NCBI RefSeq assembly: GCF_904846225.1
Contig: NZ_CAJGZJ010000025.1
Coordinates: forward strand, 1 to 35,559
Source: Psychrobacter immobilis
GTDB taxonomy: Bacteria; Pseudomonadota; Gammaproteobacteria; Pseudomonadales; Moraxellaceae
Reading direction: 5' to 3'
DNA length: 35,559 nucleotides
Part shown: in pieces, positions 1-7,804 of the stretch
How positions within the stretch are numbered: position 1 is the stretch's first letter
Layout of the letters: every line of letters begins with the position of its first letter
Notes under the pieces: model-generated
Seen by the model: the letters and a program-made list of their open reading frames with translations, nothing else
Told to the model about the DNA's origin: nothing
The model's database searches: none
Program-made: the position numbers and the translations under genes

Positions 1-62
1 GAATAGGTCATGGATTCTTCTGCTACTTCGCTTATTTTAAAAGCATTGTATCTTATTTATAA

Positions 63-236
63 AAGACTGACTATATATGGCTGTTTCTTAATAATCCTTC
101 AAGCGATGCGATGATAATCAATAGTTTATCGTGTCACTTAAGGGATTTTTTGCGGTCTATCGAAATAGAACACATAGATCAAAAAGCAGATGCTAAGTTA
201 AGCAAAAGAATTGAGAGTTTGTCCCAAATTAACTAA
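63..236 (+). other. possible coding remnant at window edge
   Basis: The frame open from 63 to a TAA at 234-236 encodes about 57 residues of ordinary-looking composition (Trp, Asp, Glu and Lys rich, ending IESLSQIN). The same frame is open from base 3 to an in-frame TAA at 60-62. An ATG lies at 111 but has no clear ribosome binding site. This could be the 3' end of a broken gene that enters from the left, or chance. No family is recognised. Confidence 0.2.
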
Positions 237-277
237 CCACTATATCTGTTATTTATACAATTTATAAAACCAAAGCT

Positions 278-1141
278 TTAACGTACCAAAATCACCGGTG
301 ATAATGTGCTGGCGATAATTTCTGTCGTGGTGCTACCCAAAAACAGTTGCTGCAACTTAGAATGACCATAAGCACCCACCACCATTACATCAATGTTGTT
401 TTCTAACTGAAATTCTAATAATCCATTGACAGCGTCAGCGGCTGATAAATGATGAGCAGCTATATTGAAACCAGCCGCTTCTAATTGCGCGGCTGCCGCA
501 CTTAAGCTTTGCTTAGCTGCGTCGTTTTGATTATTTATCATGACGATATGGCCTTTCATGCCATTTAAAACAGGGCTTCTTGCAACCAGCCATACGGCTT
601 TAATCGCGGTTTTGCTACCATCAAAAGCGATCATATATGAGCTTGGTTCTTTGAACGCCTCTGAACAAATTAATATAGGAACGTCTGATGCACGCGCAAC
701 CGTTTCGATTTGACTGCCGATATTGATGCGACTGTTTTTATGGTCTTCTCCGCGTCGTCCCATGACAATGGCACGATTGTCTGCTTTAAAGTGCTCAATA
801 GCAGGTAATAATTTGCCGTGACGTTGATATATACGGATATCGATGTGACCAAATTTATCTTGAATATGACTTTTTGCGTCTTGCACCAAGGCATTGCTAT
901 AGCTGTTTACGACTTTCGCTCTTTGTTCGTCCAGTTGGGTCAGCTCTTCTAATAAAAACTGTCGACTGTTAATGCCTATCGCACCCGATAAGTCGCGTCT
1001 GAAGGACACAGGAACGTCACTAACATGCATCAATCCCACTGGTAAGTTTAGCTTACTGGCATACCACGCGGCATAGTCACAAATCGATTCAGTCACTGCC
1101 GAGCCGTCAATACAGGCCAAAATGTGCTGTGATGTTGTCAT
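278..1141 (-). CDS. tandem universal stress protein (UspA family)
   Basis: This 287-residue protein holds two UspA folds in tandem. The first covers about residues 1-160, opens HILACIDGSAVTE and has a MGRRG loop near 127. The second covers about 165-287, opens MIAFDGSKTA and ends VGAYGHSKLQQLFLGSTT, which is the G-x2-G-x9-G-S/T nucleotide-binding signature of ATP-binding Usp proteins. Tandem Usp proteins of this size are soluble cytoplasmic stress proteins. The start is supported by AAGGA six bases upstream of the ATG. The gene stands alone, with a 347-bp divergent spacer on its 5' side. The exact stress served cannot be read from the sequence. Confidence 0.93.
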   Translation of the reverse strand: MTTSQHILACIDGSAVTESICDYAAWYASKLNLPVGLMHVSDVPVSFRRDLSGAIGINSRQFLLEELTQLDEQRAKVVNSYSNALVQDAKSHIQDKFGHIDIRIYQRHGKLLPAIEHFKADNRAIVMGRRGEDHKNSRINIGSQIETVARASDVPILICSEAFKEPSSYMIAFDGSKTAIKAVWLVARSPVLNGMKGHIVMINNQNDAAKQSLSAAAAQLEAAGFNIAAHHLSAADAVNGLLEFQLENNIDVMVVGAYGHSKLQQLFLGSTTTEIIASTLSPVILVR

Positions 1142-1488
1142 AATTCATCCTTAAATTTGGTTATTTAATCCTATGTCGCTCTTTATACAACCCTTAATAC
1201 ATAAGCAAGCCATGCTCTCTAGTGGCAAGTATCTCCTAAACACGCCATAAAAGACATTTGTTCGTTGACTTAATAGTAACCAATTTTCGCGACTTCATCC
1301 AGTGATGTATTGACGATTATATCGTCCTATTAAACTTGATATCACCCTAACTAAAGAGACTTTCTGCTAGTGTAAGTTTGCCTTATCAGTGACGTCTTAT
1401 ATTCTGCTGATAACATGCGCTAGCAAAGTTTGCTACAATGTATTTTTATAATTTATGATTTACGTATCGTTATTTAGGTGATGGAACT
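1142..1488. other. divergent intergenic spacer, uspA-like / DUF2058
   Basis: This 347-bp AT-rich spacer must contain promoters for both flanking divergent genes. The only structured elements noticed are a short inverted repeat TAGCAA-AGT-TTGCTA at 1421-1435 and a TATAAT at 1447-1452, 37 bases before the DUF2058 start. No matching -35 box stands at the usual spacing, so no promoter is called. No open frame in it looks coding. Confidence 0.4.
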
Positions 1489-2022
1489 ATGGCAAAAAAT
1501 GCCCTACAGGCTCAGTTATTAAAAGCGGGATTGGTGGATAGCAAAAAAGCCAAAAAAATCAGCAAGCAGACTCAGCATGCCAAGCGTACTGGTGACTCAG
1601 AAAGTATCGAAGCAAAAAAAGCATTAGCAGACGCTCAAGCCAAAAAGCTGGAGAAAGATCAAAAGCTCAATCAAGAAAAACAACGGGTTTTAGAAGAGAA
1701 GATGCTCAAAGCCAATATTGTGCAAATGATTAAGCAGCACCAGATCATGGACACCAGCGGAGAGGTCAGCTATCAGTTTGTAGATGATTCTAAGGTCAAA
1801 AAAATCGCTATTACTCAAAAGCTATATGATCAAATCGTGGTCGGTCATGTGGTCATCGCGCGATTAGAAGAAGGTTATGCGCTACTTCCTCGTCCGTTAG
1901 CCGATCGTATAGATACGAAGATGGAAGGATTTATGGTCGTGTCTAATAACGCGTCAGAAGAAGTGTTGGCAGAAGATGATCCTTACGCCGCTTATGTGAT
2001 TCCAGATGATTTAATGTGGTAG
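1489..2022 (+). CDS. DUF2058 family protein (YaiL-like)
   Basis: This 177-residue protein opens MAKNALQAQLLKAGLVDSKKAKK, the typical start of DUF2058 proteins such as E. coli YaiL. A highly charged Lys/Gln/Glu-rich coiled-coil region runs over about residues 20-80. A compact C-terminal domain follows (about 85-177), ending YAAYVIPDDLMW, the conserved family tail. YaiL has been reported with nucleoid/polysome fractions, but the molecular role is unknown. The start has AGGTG nine bases upstream. A strong hairpin terminator follows at 2052-2092, so the gene is probably monocistronic. Confidence 0.92.
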   Translation: MAKNALQAQLLKAGLVDSKKAKKISKQTQHAKRTGDSESIEAKKALADAQAKKLEKDQKLNQEKQRVLEEKMLKANIVQMIKQHQIMDTSGEVSYQFVDDSKVKKIAITQKLYDQIVVGHVVIARLEEGYALLPRPLADRIDTKMEGFMVVSNNASEEVLAEDDPYAAYVIPDDLMW

Positions 2023-2051
2023 TAATGCACCTTTATAATGATCGTTAAATC

Positions 2052-2092
2052 AAAAACCCTTTATAGCGTTAAGTGGACTATAAAGGGTTTTT
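2052..2092 (+). terminator. Rho-independent terminator after the DUF2058 gene
   Basis: Fifteen-base perfect arms AAAAACCCTTTATAG (2052-2066) and CTATAAAGGGTTTTT (2078-2092) enclose an 11-base loop and end in a T run. The A/T tracts on both sides would let it act in both directions. Confidence 0.9.
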
Positions 2093-2208
2093 GGCATGAC
2101 GTATTTGCTAAAGTTTGTTCTAAATTAAACTAGTATCAAGCGCGGTCATCTTTATTCACTATTAACATTCATTAGTGTTATGACTAATATTGCTATAAAT
2201 CATACTGC

Positions 2209-2351
2209 TATAGTCGATCCACTATAAAAAATATAGTGCTATTGGAATGAGTTTTGCGCCAACTCTGGCAGCAACGGCAGGGCAAGTAATAAAAATTTAT
2301 ACCAGTAGCGCGTGATAATATTTGACCTTAGTTTATTTAGAATTGACTATA
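2209..2351 (+). repeat. MITE-like intergenic repeat, copy A (complete)
   Basis: This 143-bp element runs from TATAGTCGATCC to GAATTGACTATA, so its termini are inverted repeats (TATAGTC/GACTATA). An inner inverted repeat joins GTGCTATTGGAATGAG on the left to a related ATACCAGTAGCGC stretch on the right, giving a long imperfect hairpin. It encodes nothing. Its right terminus overlaps the 3' end of the antiporter gene. Related copies are at 6382, 9328, 10549, 16279, 26789 and 33289. Confidence 0.85.
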
Positions 2352-4131
2352 TGGTCAGCTCCTGACGCTTTAAGCCAATGGTTCTGAGCGCCCCTTTGTC
2401 ATCAACTTCTTTGATGATCAATGACCACTCTTCACTTATCGCCACAGTATCACCCGATACTGGCGCCATATCTAAGCTTTCTTTGACATATTCCGCGACG
2501 GTTTGATCCCACATGGTTTTTGCACCGCCTTCAGATTTAGAGTTCAGGCAGTCTACCAGTGTCTCTGATTCCATGACACCCGTAAAGAATGGCAAATCGC
2601 CAAGTTTGACACTAGGTGAAAGCAGCCAATCACCATAAAAATCATCAATGGCTTTGCGATCCAATGTCGTATCGTTAAATATTTTAGCAATCTGGCTGGC
2701 ATGATCGCCGCGCATGGCATACCAAACACTGTCCCAAAATTTCAGCCTAGTATTATCATCTACAATCACAATCTGCTGCCCACGCACCAAGGCAAAAACA
2801 CCAATTTGATCAGGATTGACGCGATTAGAAATGTCTTTCGGATGACGACCAATTGCAAACGCGCCAGCCTTTACTTGAAACTGATATAAAGTAATACTGG
2901 CTTTGTCTGATACCCAAACCTCATTCTTTTCTTCTGGATCTTTATTATTAGGAATACGCACTTTGAATAAATCTGCCATAAAAGGAATGGTCGTTCCTTG
3001 CAAAATCAGCGACAAAACCACCACACCAAAAGCAATGTCAAACAACATGAAAGCGCCATCTATTCCTGCCATGACGGGTAGTATCGCAAGCGTAATAGGC
3101 ACTGCACCGCGCAAGCCGACCCAAGAAATAAAACCAATCTCTCTGTCTTTAAATTTAAAGGGTTTAACGCTGGTATAGACGGCGATCGGACGGGCAACCA
3201 AAATCATAAAGGCGGCAATGGCGACTGAATAATACCAGACATCAAGGACATGTGATGGCGTGACTAATAACCCCAGTACCACGAATAATACGGCTTGTGA
3301 CAACCAAGCAAAGCTGTCCATCACCCGCATGACATGCTCAGTCGAGCGTACTTTATGATTCCCAATCAGCACACCAGTGAGATAAATCGCCAAAAACCCA
3401 CTTCCGCCAATCAGATTGGTCGCAGCAAAGACAGCCAAGCCCGCCGACATTATCAAGATGGCATACATGCCTTCTGCCAAACGTAGCTTGGGTAATAACC
3501 TTGACAATAAATAACCAAACAGCAAACCCATACCTAAGCCGAAGCCGAGCTGCTGTAATAGCAATCCTAAAAAACCCAATACGGTCTGACCAGCGGGATC
3601 AACATTTAAGGCAATCAAACCCGTGACTAATAAAATCGCCAAGGGATCGTTGGCACCAGACTCTAATTCAAGTGTGGCTTGGACGCGATCATTCAGCTTA
3701 ACGCCGCCATTACGTAGTAAAGAAAACACGGCTGCTGCATCGGTCGAACCCACGATAGCCGCCATCAATAGACCAAAGCGCCAATCGACATCAAGTAACC
3801 AAGTGACAAATGCGCCCAATATCATTACTGTCGCAAGTACGCCCCAAGTCGCCAAGGTGATTGCAGGCTTAAGCCCCACTCGAAATGACTTGAATGAGGT
3901 ACGTAGACCACCATCCAACAAGATACAGGCCAGCGCTGCCTGCCCGACAAAATTAGCAATACCATATTGGGAAAACTCGATACCTAAAATACCGTCTTCG
4001 CCCGCCAGCATCCCTACGATTAAAAACAACAGCAATAACGGAACGCCCAAACGCGCTGATAACGTACTTGCCATGATACTGGCGAAAATTAACAATGCCC
4101 CTACAAGGTACAGGATATTTAAGGTATCCAT
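2347..4131 (-). CDS. cvrA: CvrA/NhaP2-type K+/H+ antiporter
   Basis: This is a 594-residue inner-membrane monovalent cation/proton antiporter (CPA1). About residues 1-385 form a 12-13 helix Na+/H+-exchanger domain with GANDPLAILLV near 158 and the family motif SWVGLRGAVPITLAI near 338. A cytoplasmic TrkA-C-like domain follows (about 400-480), then a C-terminal transporter-associated domain (about 490-590). This architecture is that of CvrA/NhaP2, which exports K+ in exchange for H+ in osmotic and pH adaptation. Upstream of the ATG there is only an A/G-rich run, so the start is less certain than the frame. The TAG stop (2347-2349) and the Ile codon before it lie in the terminal inverted repeat of MITE copy A. 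K+ selectivity is inferred from domain order. Confidence 0.92.
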   Translation of the reverse strand: MDTLNILYLVGALLIFASIMASTLSARLGVPLLLLFLIVGMLAGEDGILGIEFSQYGIANFVGQAALACILLDGGLRTSFKSFRVGLKPAITLATWGVLATVMILGAFVTWLLDVDWRFGLLMAAIVGSTDAAAVFSLLRNGGVKLNDRVQATLELESGANDPLAILLVTGLIALNVDPAGQTVLGFLGLLLQQLGFGLGMGLLFGYLLSRLLPKLRLAEGMYAILIMSAGLAVFAATNLIGGSGFLAIYLTGVLIGNHKVRSTEHVMRVMDSFAWLSQAVLFVVLGLLVTPSHVLDVWYYSVAIAAFMILVARPIAVYTSVKPFKFKDREIGFISWVGLRGAVPITLAILPVMAGIDGAFMLFDIAFGVVVLSLILQGTTIPFMADLFKVRIPNNKDPEEKNEVWVSDKASITLYQFQVKAGAFAIGRHPKDISNRVNPDQIGVFALVRGQQIVIVDDNTRLKFWDSVWYAMRGDHASQIAKIFNDTTLDRKAIDDFYGDWLLSPSVKLGDLPFFTGVMESETLVDCLNSKSEGGAKTMWDQTVAEYVKESLDMAPVSGDTVAISEEWSLIIKEVDDKGALRTIGLKRQELTI

Positions 4132-4139
4132 CTTTTTTT

Positions 4140-4308
4140 AAGCCCTATTTTTATAAATTATGACGAATGCAGTGATGACGATAATGTGGATCCAAGTTTG
4201 CGACGGTAGTACTAAAAAATCGCTCTTAAGAATAACATCTACGAGCGAATCTATAGAAAATATCTGTAGAAATATGTACCAAATTCTATATATGCCGTTG
4301 ATATATTA
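4140..4308. other. antiporter upstream region abutting the IS607 right end
   Basis: This 169-bp AT-rich stretch has no recognisable gene. It holds the antiporter promoter region. Its last ~20 bases beside the IS607 end would be the guide sequence of the TnpB RNA if that RNA is made as in other IS605/IS607 elements. No trace of the MITE half seen at the other IS flank was found here. Confidence 0.4.
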
Positions 4309-4500
4309 CCGTTCCAAAAATCTTACTCAACCCTAATCAATATTAACTATTGGTTAGGTTTAACATTTTCTTTCTGCTTCATTGTCACGTGCTACCTCTC
4401 GTTTGAGACTTAGACTGACCACGACTCCACAGACTTTTTTAATTGGCGATGGAACTCACCGTCCAATAAAACAGGGTTATGCGGCCGTTAAAATAGCCGT
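4309..4500 (-). ncRNA. putative TnpB-associated omega/reRNA
   Basis: In IS200/605 and IS607 elements the region from the 3' end of tnpB to the right end encodes the guide RNA of TnpB, and the flanking DNA supplies the guide. Here 168 non-coding bases lie between the tnpB stop and the element end. They contain a conserved hairpin with arms CCTAATCAATA (4332-4342) and TATTGGTTAGG (4348-4358) around TTAAC. The hairpin recurs in the second copy at 35505-35537 with 14-base arms. The 5' boundary is a guess, and the guide would be read from 4308 downward on the minus strand. Confidence 0.45.
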
Positions 4501-5631
4501 CGCATTATTTAAAATATTGATGCTGGCATTGAGATCGCGGTTATGTAGAACCTGACATACAGGACAGATCCACTCCCGCATTTTCAACGTCAACTCACCT
4601 TTACCAAGAACATGACCACAACTTGAGCAGGTTTTTGAGCTTGGGTAGAATCTGCCAACTGACTTCACAACTTTTCCTTGCTCATTGGCCTTGTAGATAA
4701 GCTGACGCTTAAACTCAAAGAAACCCAAATCACTGATGGCGCGTGACAATCGGCGGTTCTTAACCATGCCTTTAACATTCAAATCCTCAATCGCCAACGC
4801 ATCGAACGTTTTAACCAGCTTTGATGTGATCTGATGAAGAGAATCCTGCCTAATACACCTGATTTTGTAGTGCAAACAAGAGAGCTTGGTTTTCGCTTTT
4901 TCTCTGTTTTTGCTGCCTTTCTTGGTGCGACTTAGGTTTTTATTGAGGGTTCTCAATTTCTTAAGGTTTGCTTTAAGCGGTTTGAGTGCTTTTATTTTGC
5001 TGCCGTCTGATAAAACCAATAAATCGGTAATGCCAAGATCAATCCCCACGCTTTTGCCTGTTTTGATAATATTTTTAGCGGCATCGTTAATCTCAACGGC
5101 TACGCTGACAAACCACTTACCGCCACGTTTAGAGATGGTGGCTGACATGATTTTACCCTCAAATCGTAGTAACTCTTTCATGCGAACCCAGCCTAAATTT
5201 GGGATTCGAATGGACTTACCTTTAATGGCAAATTGGTCATTAGATAAGCTAAACCTATCGTCACGTCCTTTTTTACGAGCTGCGGGGTATTTCGCCAACC
5301 CTTTAAAGAAGTTGCCATAAGCATCACCCAGCTGCATGATCGCAAGCTGCGGGGCGCATTTGCTGACTTCTAGCATATAAGGGAAAACGTCACGCTTAAT
5401 GGCGTTCAATTCGCGTCTGAGCTTCGCCTGTGAGGGTCTGTTTAGCTTTTGGGTGTCAATATCGATACCAGACTCTAAACATGCATCACGGTATGCCTTG
5501 TCATCACTATATTGCCGTTGCCACTCATGCAAAGCCCAGTTATAAGCTTTTCTCGCCACGCCACAAGCACGAGCAAAGTGATTTGCCTGTACGTTGTTTG
5601 GTTTGAGTTCAATGATGTGGCCACGGATCAT
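4477..5631 (-). CDS. tnpB: IS607-family TnpB RNA-guided nuclease
   Basis: This 384-residue OrfB/TnpB protein has an N-terminal helix-turn-helix-like region (about 1-80), a central beta domain, and a RuvC nuclease with an intact triad: D198 in GIDLG, E282 in IEDLN and D366 in NRDLN. Its zinc ribbon is complete (C335, C338, C356, C359). TnpB proteins are RNA-guided DNA endonucleases, related to Cas12 ancestors, that help the element persist. The length and complete motifs suggest it is functional. The ATG overlaps the tnpA stop (ATGA), so translation is coupled. The region downstream to 4309 is the expected source of its guide RNA. Confidence 0.95.
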   Translation of the reverse strand: MIRGHIIELKPNNVQANHFARACGVARKAYNWALHEWQRQYSDDKAYRDACLESGIDIDTQKLNRPSQAKLRRELNAIKRDVFPYMLEVSKCAPQLAIMQLGDAYGNFFKGLAKYPAARKKGRDDRFSLSNDQFAIKGKSIRIPNLGWVRMKELLRFEGKIMSATISKRGGKWFVSVAVEINDAAKNIIKTGKSVGIDLGITDLLVLSDGSKIKALKPLKANLKKLRTLNKNLSRTKKGSKNREKAKTKLSCLHYKIRCIRQDSLHQITSKLVKTFDALAIEDLNVKGMVKNRRLSRAISDLGFFEFKRQLIYKANEQGKVVKSVGRFYPSSKTCSSCGHVLGKGELTLKMREWICPVCQVLHNRDLNASINILNNATAILTAA

Positions 5632-6239
5632 AATGCTTGTTTAACCGCCTCTATTAGTTTTTGATTTTTCTTACTGCGAGAGCCGTATAGTCTTGCTGAA
5701 AATACGGTGATAATCTCTAATACATCTTGGGCTAATTCTTGCTCAAAACTAAGTTCCTCGCCTTGATTGATGATAACGACCTCAACATCACGCGCTTCAC
5801 ATATCATAAAGACAAGCTCGGCACCAAAGCGTAATAATCTGTCCTTGTGGGTGATGACCAATCGTTCAATCTTGTTATCGAGAATATCATTCAGTAAAGT
5901 CTGTAAGCCTTTTTTCTTATAGTTCATACCACTACCAAGATCGGTTATGGTTTCAAAAACCCAACCTTGCTTGGCGCAGTAAAGTTCTAAAACCTGAGCT
6001 TGGCGAAGTAAGTCATCTTTTTGGTCATTACTTGAAACACGAGCATAAGCAATGGTTTTTCTGTCTAATTTGGGTGACGTATTTAAAGGATGCGGTCTGA
6101 TTTCACTTAAATCATAACGTCTATGACCGTTTTCCGTCCTTTTAGCAACCAACGTGCCATCCTCATCCCAACGCCTTAATGTTGATTGAGCAACTCCGAA
6201 ATGCTTAGATGCCGCTCCAATACTAACAAGCTTTCCCAT
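5628..6239 (-). CDS. tnpA: IS607-family serine transposase TnpA
   Basis: This 203-residue protein has a MerR-like winged HTH at about residues 1-48 (SIGAASKHFGVAQSTLRRW). A small serine recombinase domain follows from about 60, with catalytic Ser69 in YARVSS and the helix motif THKDRLLRFGAEL. This N-terminal-HTH order is diagnostic of IS607 TnpA and opposite to that of classical resolvases. It catalyses excision and insertion through serine-phosphodiester intermediates. Its ATG has TTGGGG five to seven bases upstream. Length and motifs are complete. Confidence 0.95.
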   Translation of the reverse strand: MGKLVSIGAASKHFGVAQSTLRRWDEDGTLVAKRTENGHRRYDLSEIRPHPLNTSPKLDRKTIAYARVSSNDQKDDLLRQAQVLELYCAKQGWVFETITDLGSGMNYKKKGLQTLLNDILDNKIERLVITHKDRLLRFGAELVFMICEARDVEVVIINQGEELSFEQELAQDVLEIITVFSARLYGSRSKKNQKLIEAVKQAL

Positions 6240-6381
6240 ATCCCCAACTCTATCTTACAATACAATTTATCTATCATAGATAGAAATAAGTATAATTAGA
6301 TATATTTTATTTAGCTGTTTCGTAACCCTTGATAAATCATCATTGGCAGCTTTTTTATACATTTTTTTATCTATTCATAGG

Positions 6382-6441
6382 GAGGCAGCGCAAAATTTAT
6401 CGCAGTAGCACTGTGTTTTTTTATAGTGGATCAGCTATATC
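6382..6441 (-). repeat. MITE-like repeat, copy G (left half only)
   Basis: Read on the minus strand, the sequence starts TATAGCTGATCCACTATAA at about 6441 and follows the repeat consensus (ACAGTGCTACTG, AAATTTTGC) as far as GCCTC at ~6382. It then switches to unrelated sequence, which is taken as the IS607 left end. The right half of the repeat is not present on the far side of the IS. Its terminal repeat encodes the last codons of the gene at 6421-6990. Confidence 0.7.
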
Positions 6442-6990
6442 GTGACTATCGATATAATCATTCATGACTCGTAATTCTTGTAAATGCTGCGTCTCCATTT
6501 TTTCTAATAGTCTATCCAGACGCTGCTCAATATTATTCAATACCTTTTGTAATAGCTCACTGGCTTCCGCTTTTTTTTCATGGCTCACATTTTTAGCGTT
6601 TGTATTGATCGTGGTTAGTTGGTGATAACTGGCCAGCATTTCAGGCAGTCGAGTATGCAGCATCTTATTCAATAAAAACGATTGCTCTGTAATTACAGGG
6701 GTTTTATTCTGCTGTTGTGACTCTTTTTGATAAAGTTGATAATTATCGATCTTTTCATCAATACGTTGTAATTGACGCAATTGATTCTCTGATAGATTTT
6801 TTAGGTGATTCTTATTCAAGTTTAGCTGTTGCCAACTTACCGCAGATAGCGACAATGGTGCATTATAATCTTGATACGTGAGTACACCTGGGGAGATGCC
6901 AACCACTTTATGAAAAGCTTGCCAGCCTTTTCTACCCAAATAAAAAGTGGCAATCGTCGTCACAATTCCAATGCCTATCAATATACTCAT
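6421..6990 (-). CDS. uncharacterised membrane-anchored protein, paralogue 3 of 3
   Basis: This 189-residue protein has one N-terminal membrane segment (about 2-22, ILIGIGIVTTIATFYLG) followed by a helical, Gln/Lys/Glu-rich domain. About residues 70-183 align with the two upstream genes: a helix with an ID-x-K repeat, then LPEMLASYHQL, then LLQKVLNNIEQRLDRLLEKM, then a final helix ending MNDYID. The segment after the membrane helix (YLGRKGWQAFHKV) also resembles the second paralogue. Start: GGTGAG five bases upstream. The last residues IADPL and the TAA come from MITE copy G. No known family is recognised; the gene order suggests one operon with the two upstream genes. Confidence 0.8.
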   Translation of the reverse strand: MSILIGIGIVTTIATFYLGRKGWQAFHKVVGISPGVLTYQDYNAPLSLSAVSWQQLNLNKNHLKNLSENQLRQLQRIDEKIDNYQLYQKESQQQNKTPVITEQSFLLNKMLHTRLPEMLASYHQLTTINTNAKNVSHEKKAEASELLQKVLNNIEQRLDRLLEKMETQHLQELRVMNDYIDSHDIADPL

Positions 6991-7050
6991 ATAAGCTCAC
7001 CATCTATTGCTCAATTATCCGCCTTACCACTTAATACGTATTGTCATTAC

Positions 7051-7695
7051 TCACAATTGAATATTTTCAGTTTTTGGAGTTTTATTGCTGGCCTCTTCAG
7101 TAGACTTAATGATTTCTTCATTATGGTTTAAAGATGGAACACTTGCGCTCGTTTCTGGATTATCAAAACGCGTTTGTAGATATCTATTGGTCACCAGCAG
7201 TTTTTGGCCATCCTGATGATAGGAGGCGCTAAGTAAGTCATCAAACTGAGTATTAATCGTTTTGAGCACCTCTAATAACGCCTCTCTACCAGTCACATTA
7301 GAATGCTTAATTTTCGTCGTATCCGCACGAGCGCCATCTAAGTCATTCAAGCGGCGATAATCAGCCACTGCTTGGGGTACGTGTGTGTCCATTAGATTTT
7401 GAATCATGATATAAGTTTCGTTAACCGTATCCTTATCATCAATTTTTCCATCATTATTGGTGTCACCATAGATGACCCGTAGCTTCTCACCTTTTTGATT
7501 GATTTGGGCAAGTGCGGTTTTGACTTCTTCTGGCAAGCTTTTTTCGGGAATGTAACCCAATTGCGGCATCGCTTTATATTCAAGCATTTTGGGCGCAGTC
7601 ACTTTTTTTATGCCGCGATAACCCAGATATAACCCAGCGGCTGGTAGTACCCCATATAAAACAAGCATCACTAACATCGCGGTAACTTGGGTCAT
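7051..7695 (-). CDS. uncharacterised membrane-anchored protein with EF-hand loop, paralogue 2 of 3
   Basis: This 214-residue protein has an N-terminal membrane helix (about 5-27), then YLGYRGIKKV as in the third paralogue. Between two helices lies a textbook 12-residue EF-hand calcium loop, DTNNDGKIDDKD (residues 78-89), with ligands at positions 1, 3, 5, 9 and 12. The conserved C-terminal domain follows: VPQAVADYRRL (about 107-117), LLEVLKTINTQFDDLL, and VTNRYLQTRF. A low-complexity Ser/Thr/Glu tail ends the protein. Start: AAAGGA eight bases upstream. It is spaced 109 bp from the gene before it and 60 bp from the gene after it. The function is unknown; calcium binding is predicted only from the loop. 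Confidence 0.82.
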   Translation of the reverse strand: MTQVTAMLVMLVLYGVLPAAGLYLGYRGIKKVTAPKMLEYKAMPQLGYIPEKSLPEEVKTALAQINQKGEKLRVIYGDTNNDGKIDDKDTVNETYIMIQNLMDTHVPQAVADYRRLNDLDGARADTTKIKHSNVTGREALLEVLKTINTQFDDLLSASYHQDGQKLLVTNRYLQTRFDNPETSASVPSLNHNEEIIKSTEEASNKTPKTENIQL

Positions 7696-7804
7696 CAGAT
7701 TGTCCTTTTATGATTACTAACCACTTATTGCTCACAGCCCTAATATTAAAGCGAGCATTTTTGATAGATCGTTTTTATGAGCATTTTTAAAATAAGGACA
7801 CGCC

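Larger units (their letters stand above)
4309..6381 (-). mobile_element. IS607-family insertion sequence (tnpA + tnpB)
   Basis: The element is about 2.07 kb and carries a serine transposase and a TnpB nuclease, overlapping ATGA, both on the minus strand. The right end (low coordinate) is fixed by comparison: sequence from CCGTTCC at 4309 onward recurs at 35485 with about three differences in 75 bases, while the flanks differ. The left end is estimated at ~6381, where a MITE copy stops matching its relatives. It carries near-palindromic TATCTA-TGA-TAGATA at ~6270-6284, a plausible TnpA site. No target duplication is visible, which is normal for IS607. The exact left boundary is uncertain by tens of bases. 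Confidence 0.8.

Noticed and set aside
50..76. Possible right end of another repeat copy (ACTGACTATA at 66-75)
   Set aside because: Only the last ~12 bases match; the preceding sequence does not follow the repeat consensus.
6240..6420. Intact MITE interrupted cleanly by the IS607 element
   Set aside because: Only the left half of the repeat is present. The sequence on the other IS flank (below 4309) does not contain the missing right half, so a simple insertion into a complete copy is not supported.
7741..7800. TGAGCAT near 7780 as a further NrtR site
   Set aside because: Only one half-site is present, with no inverted partner at the right distance.
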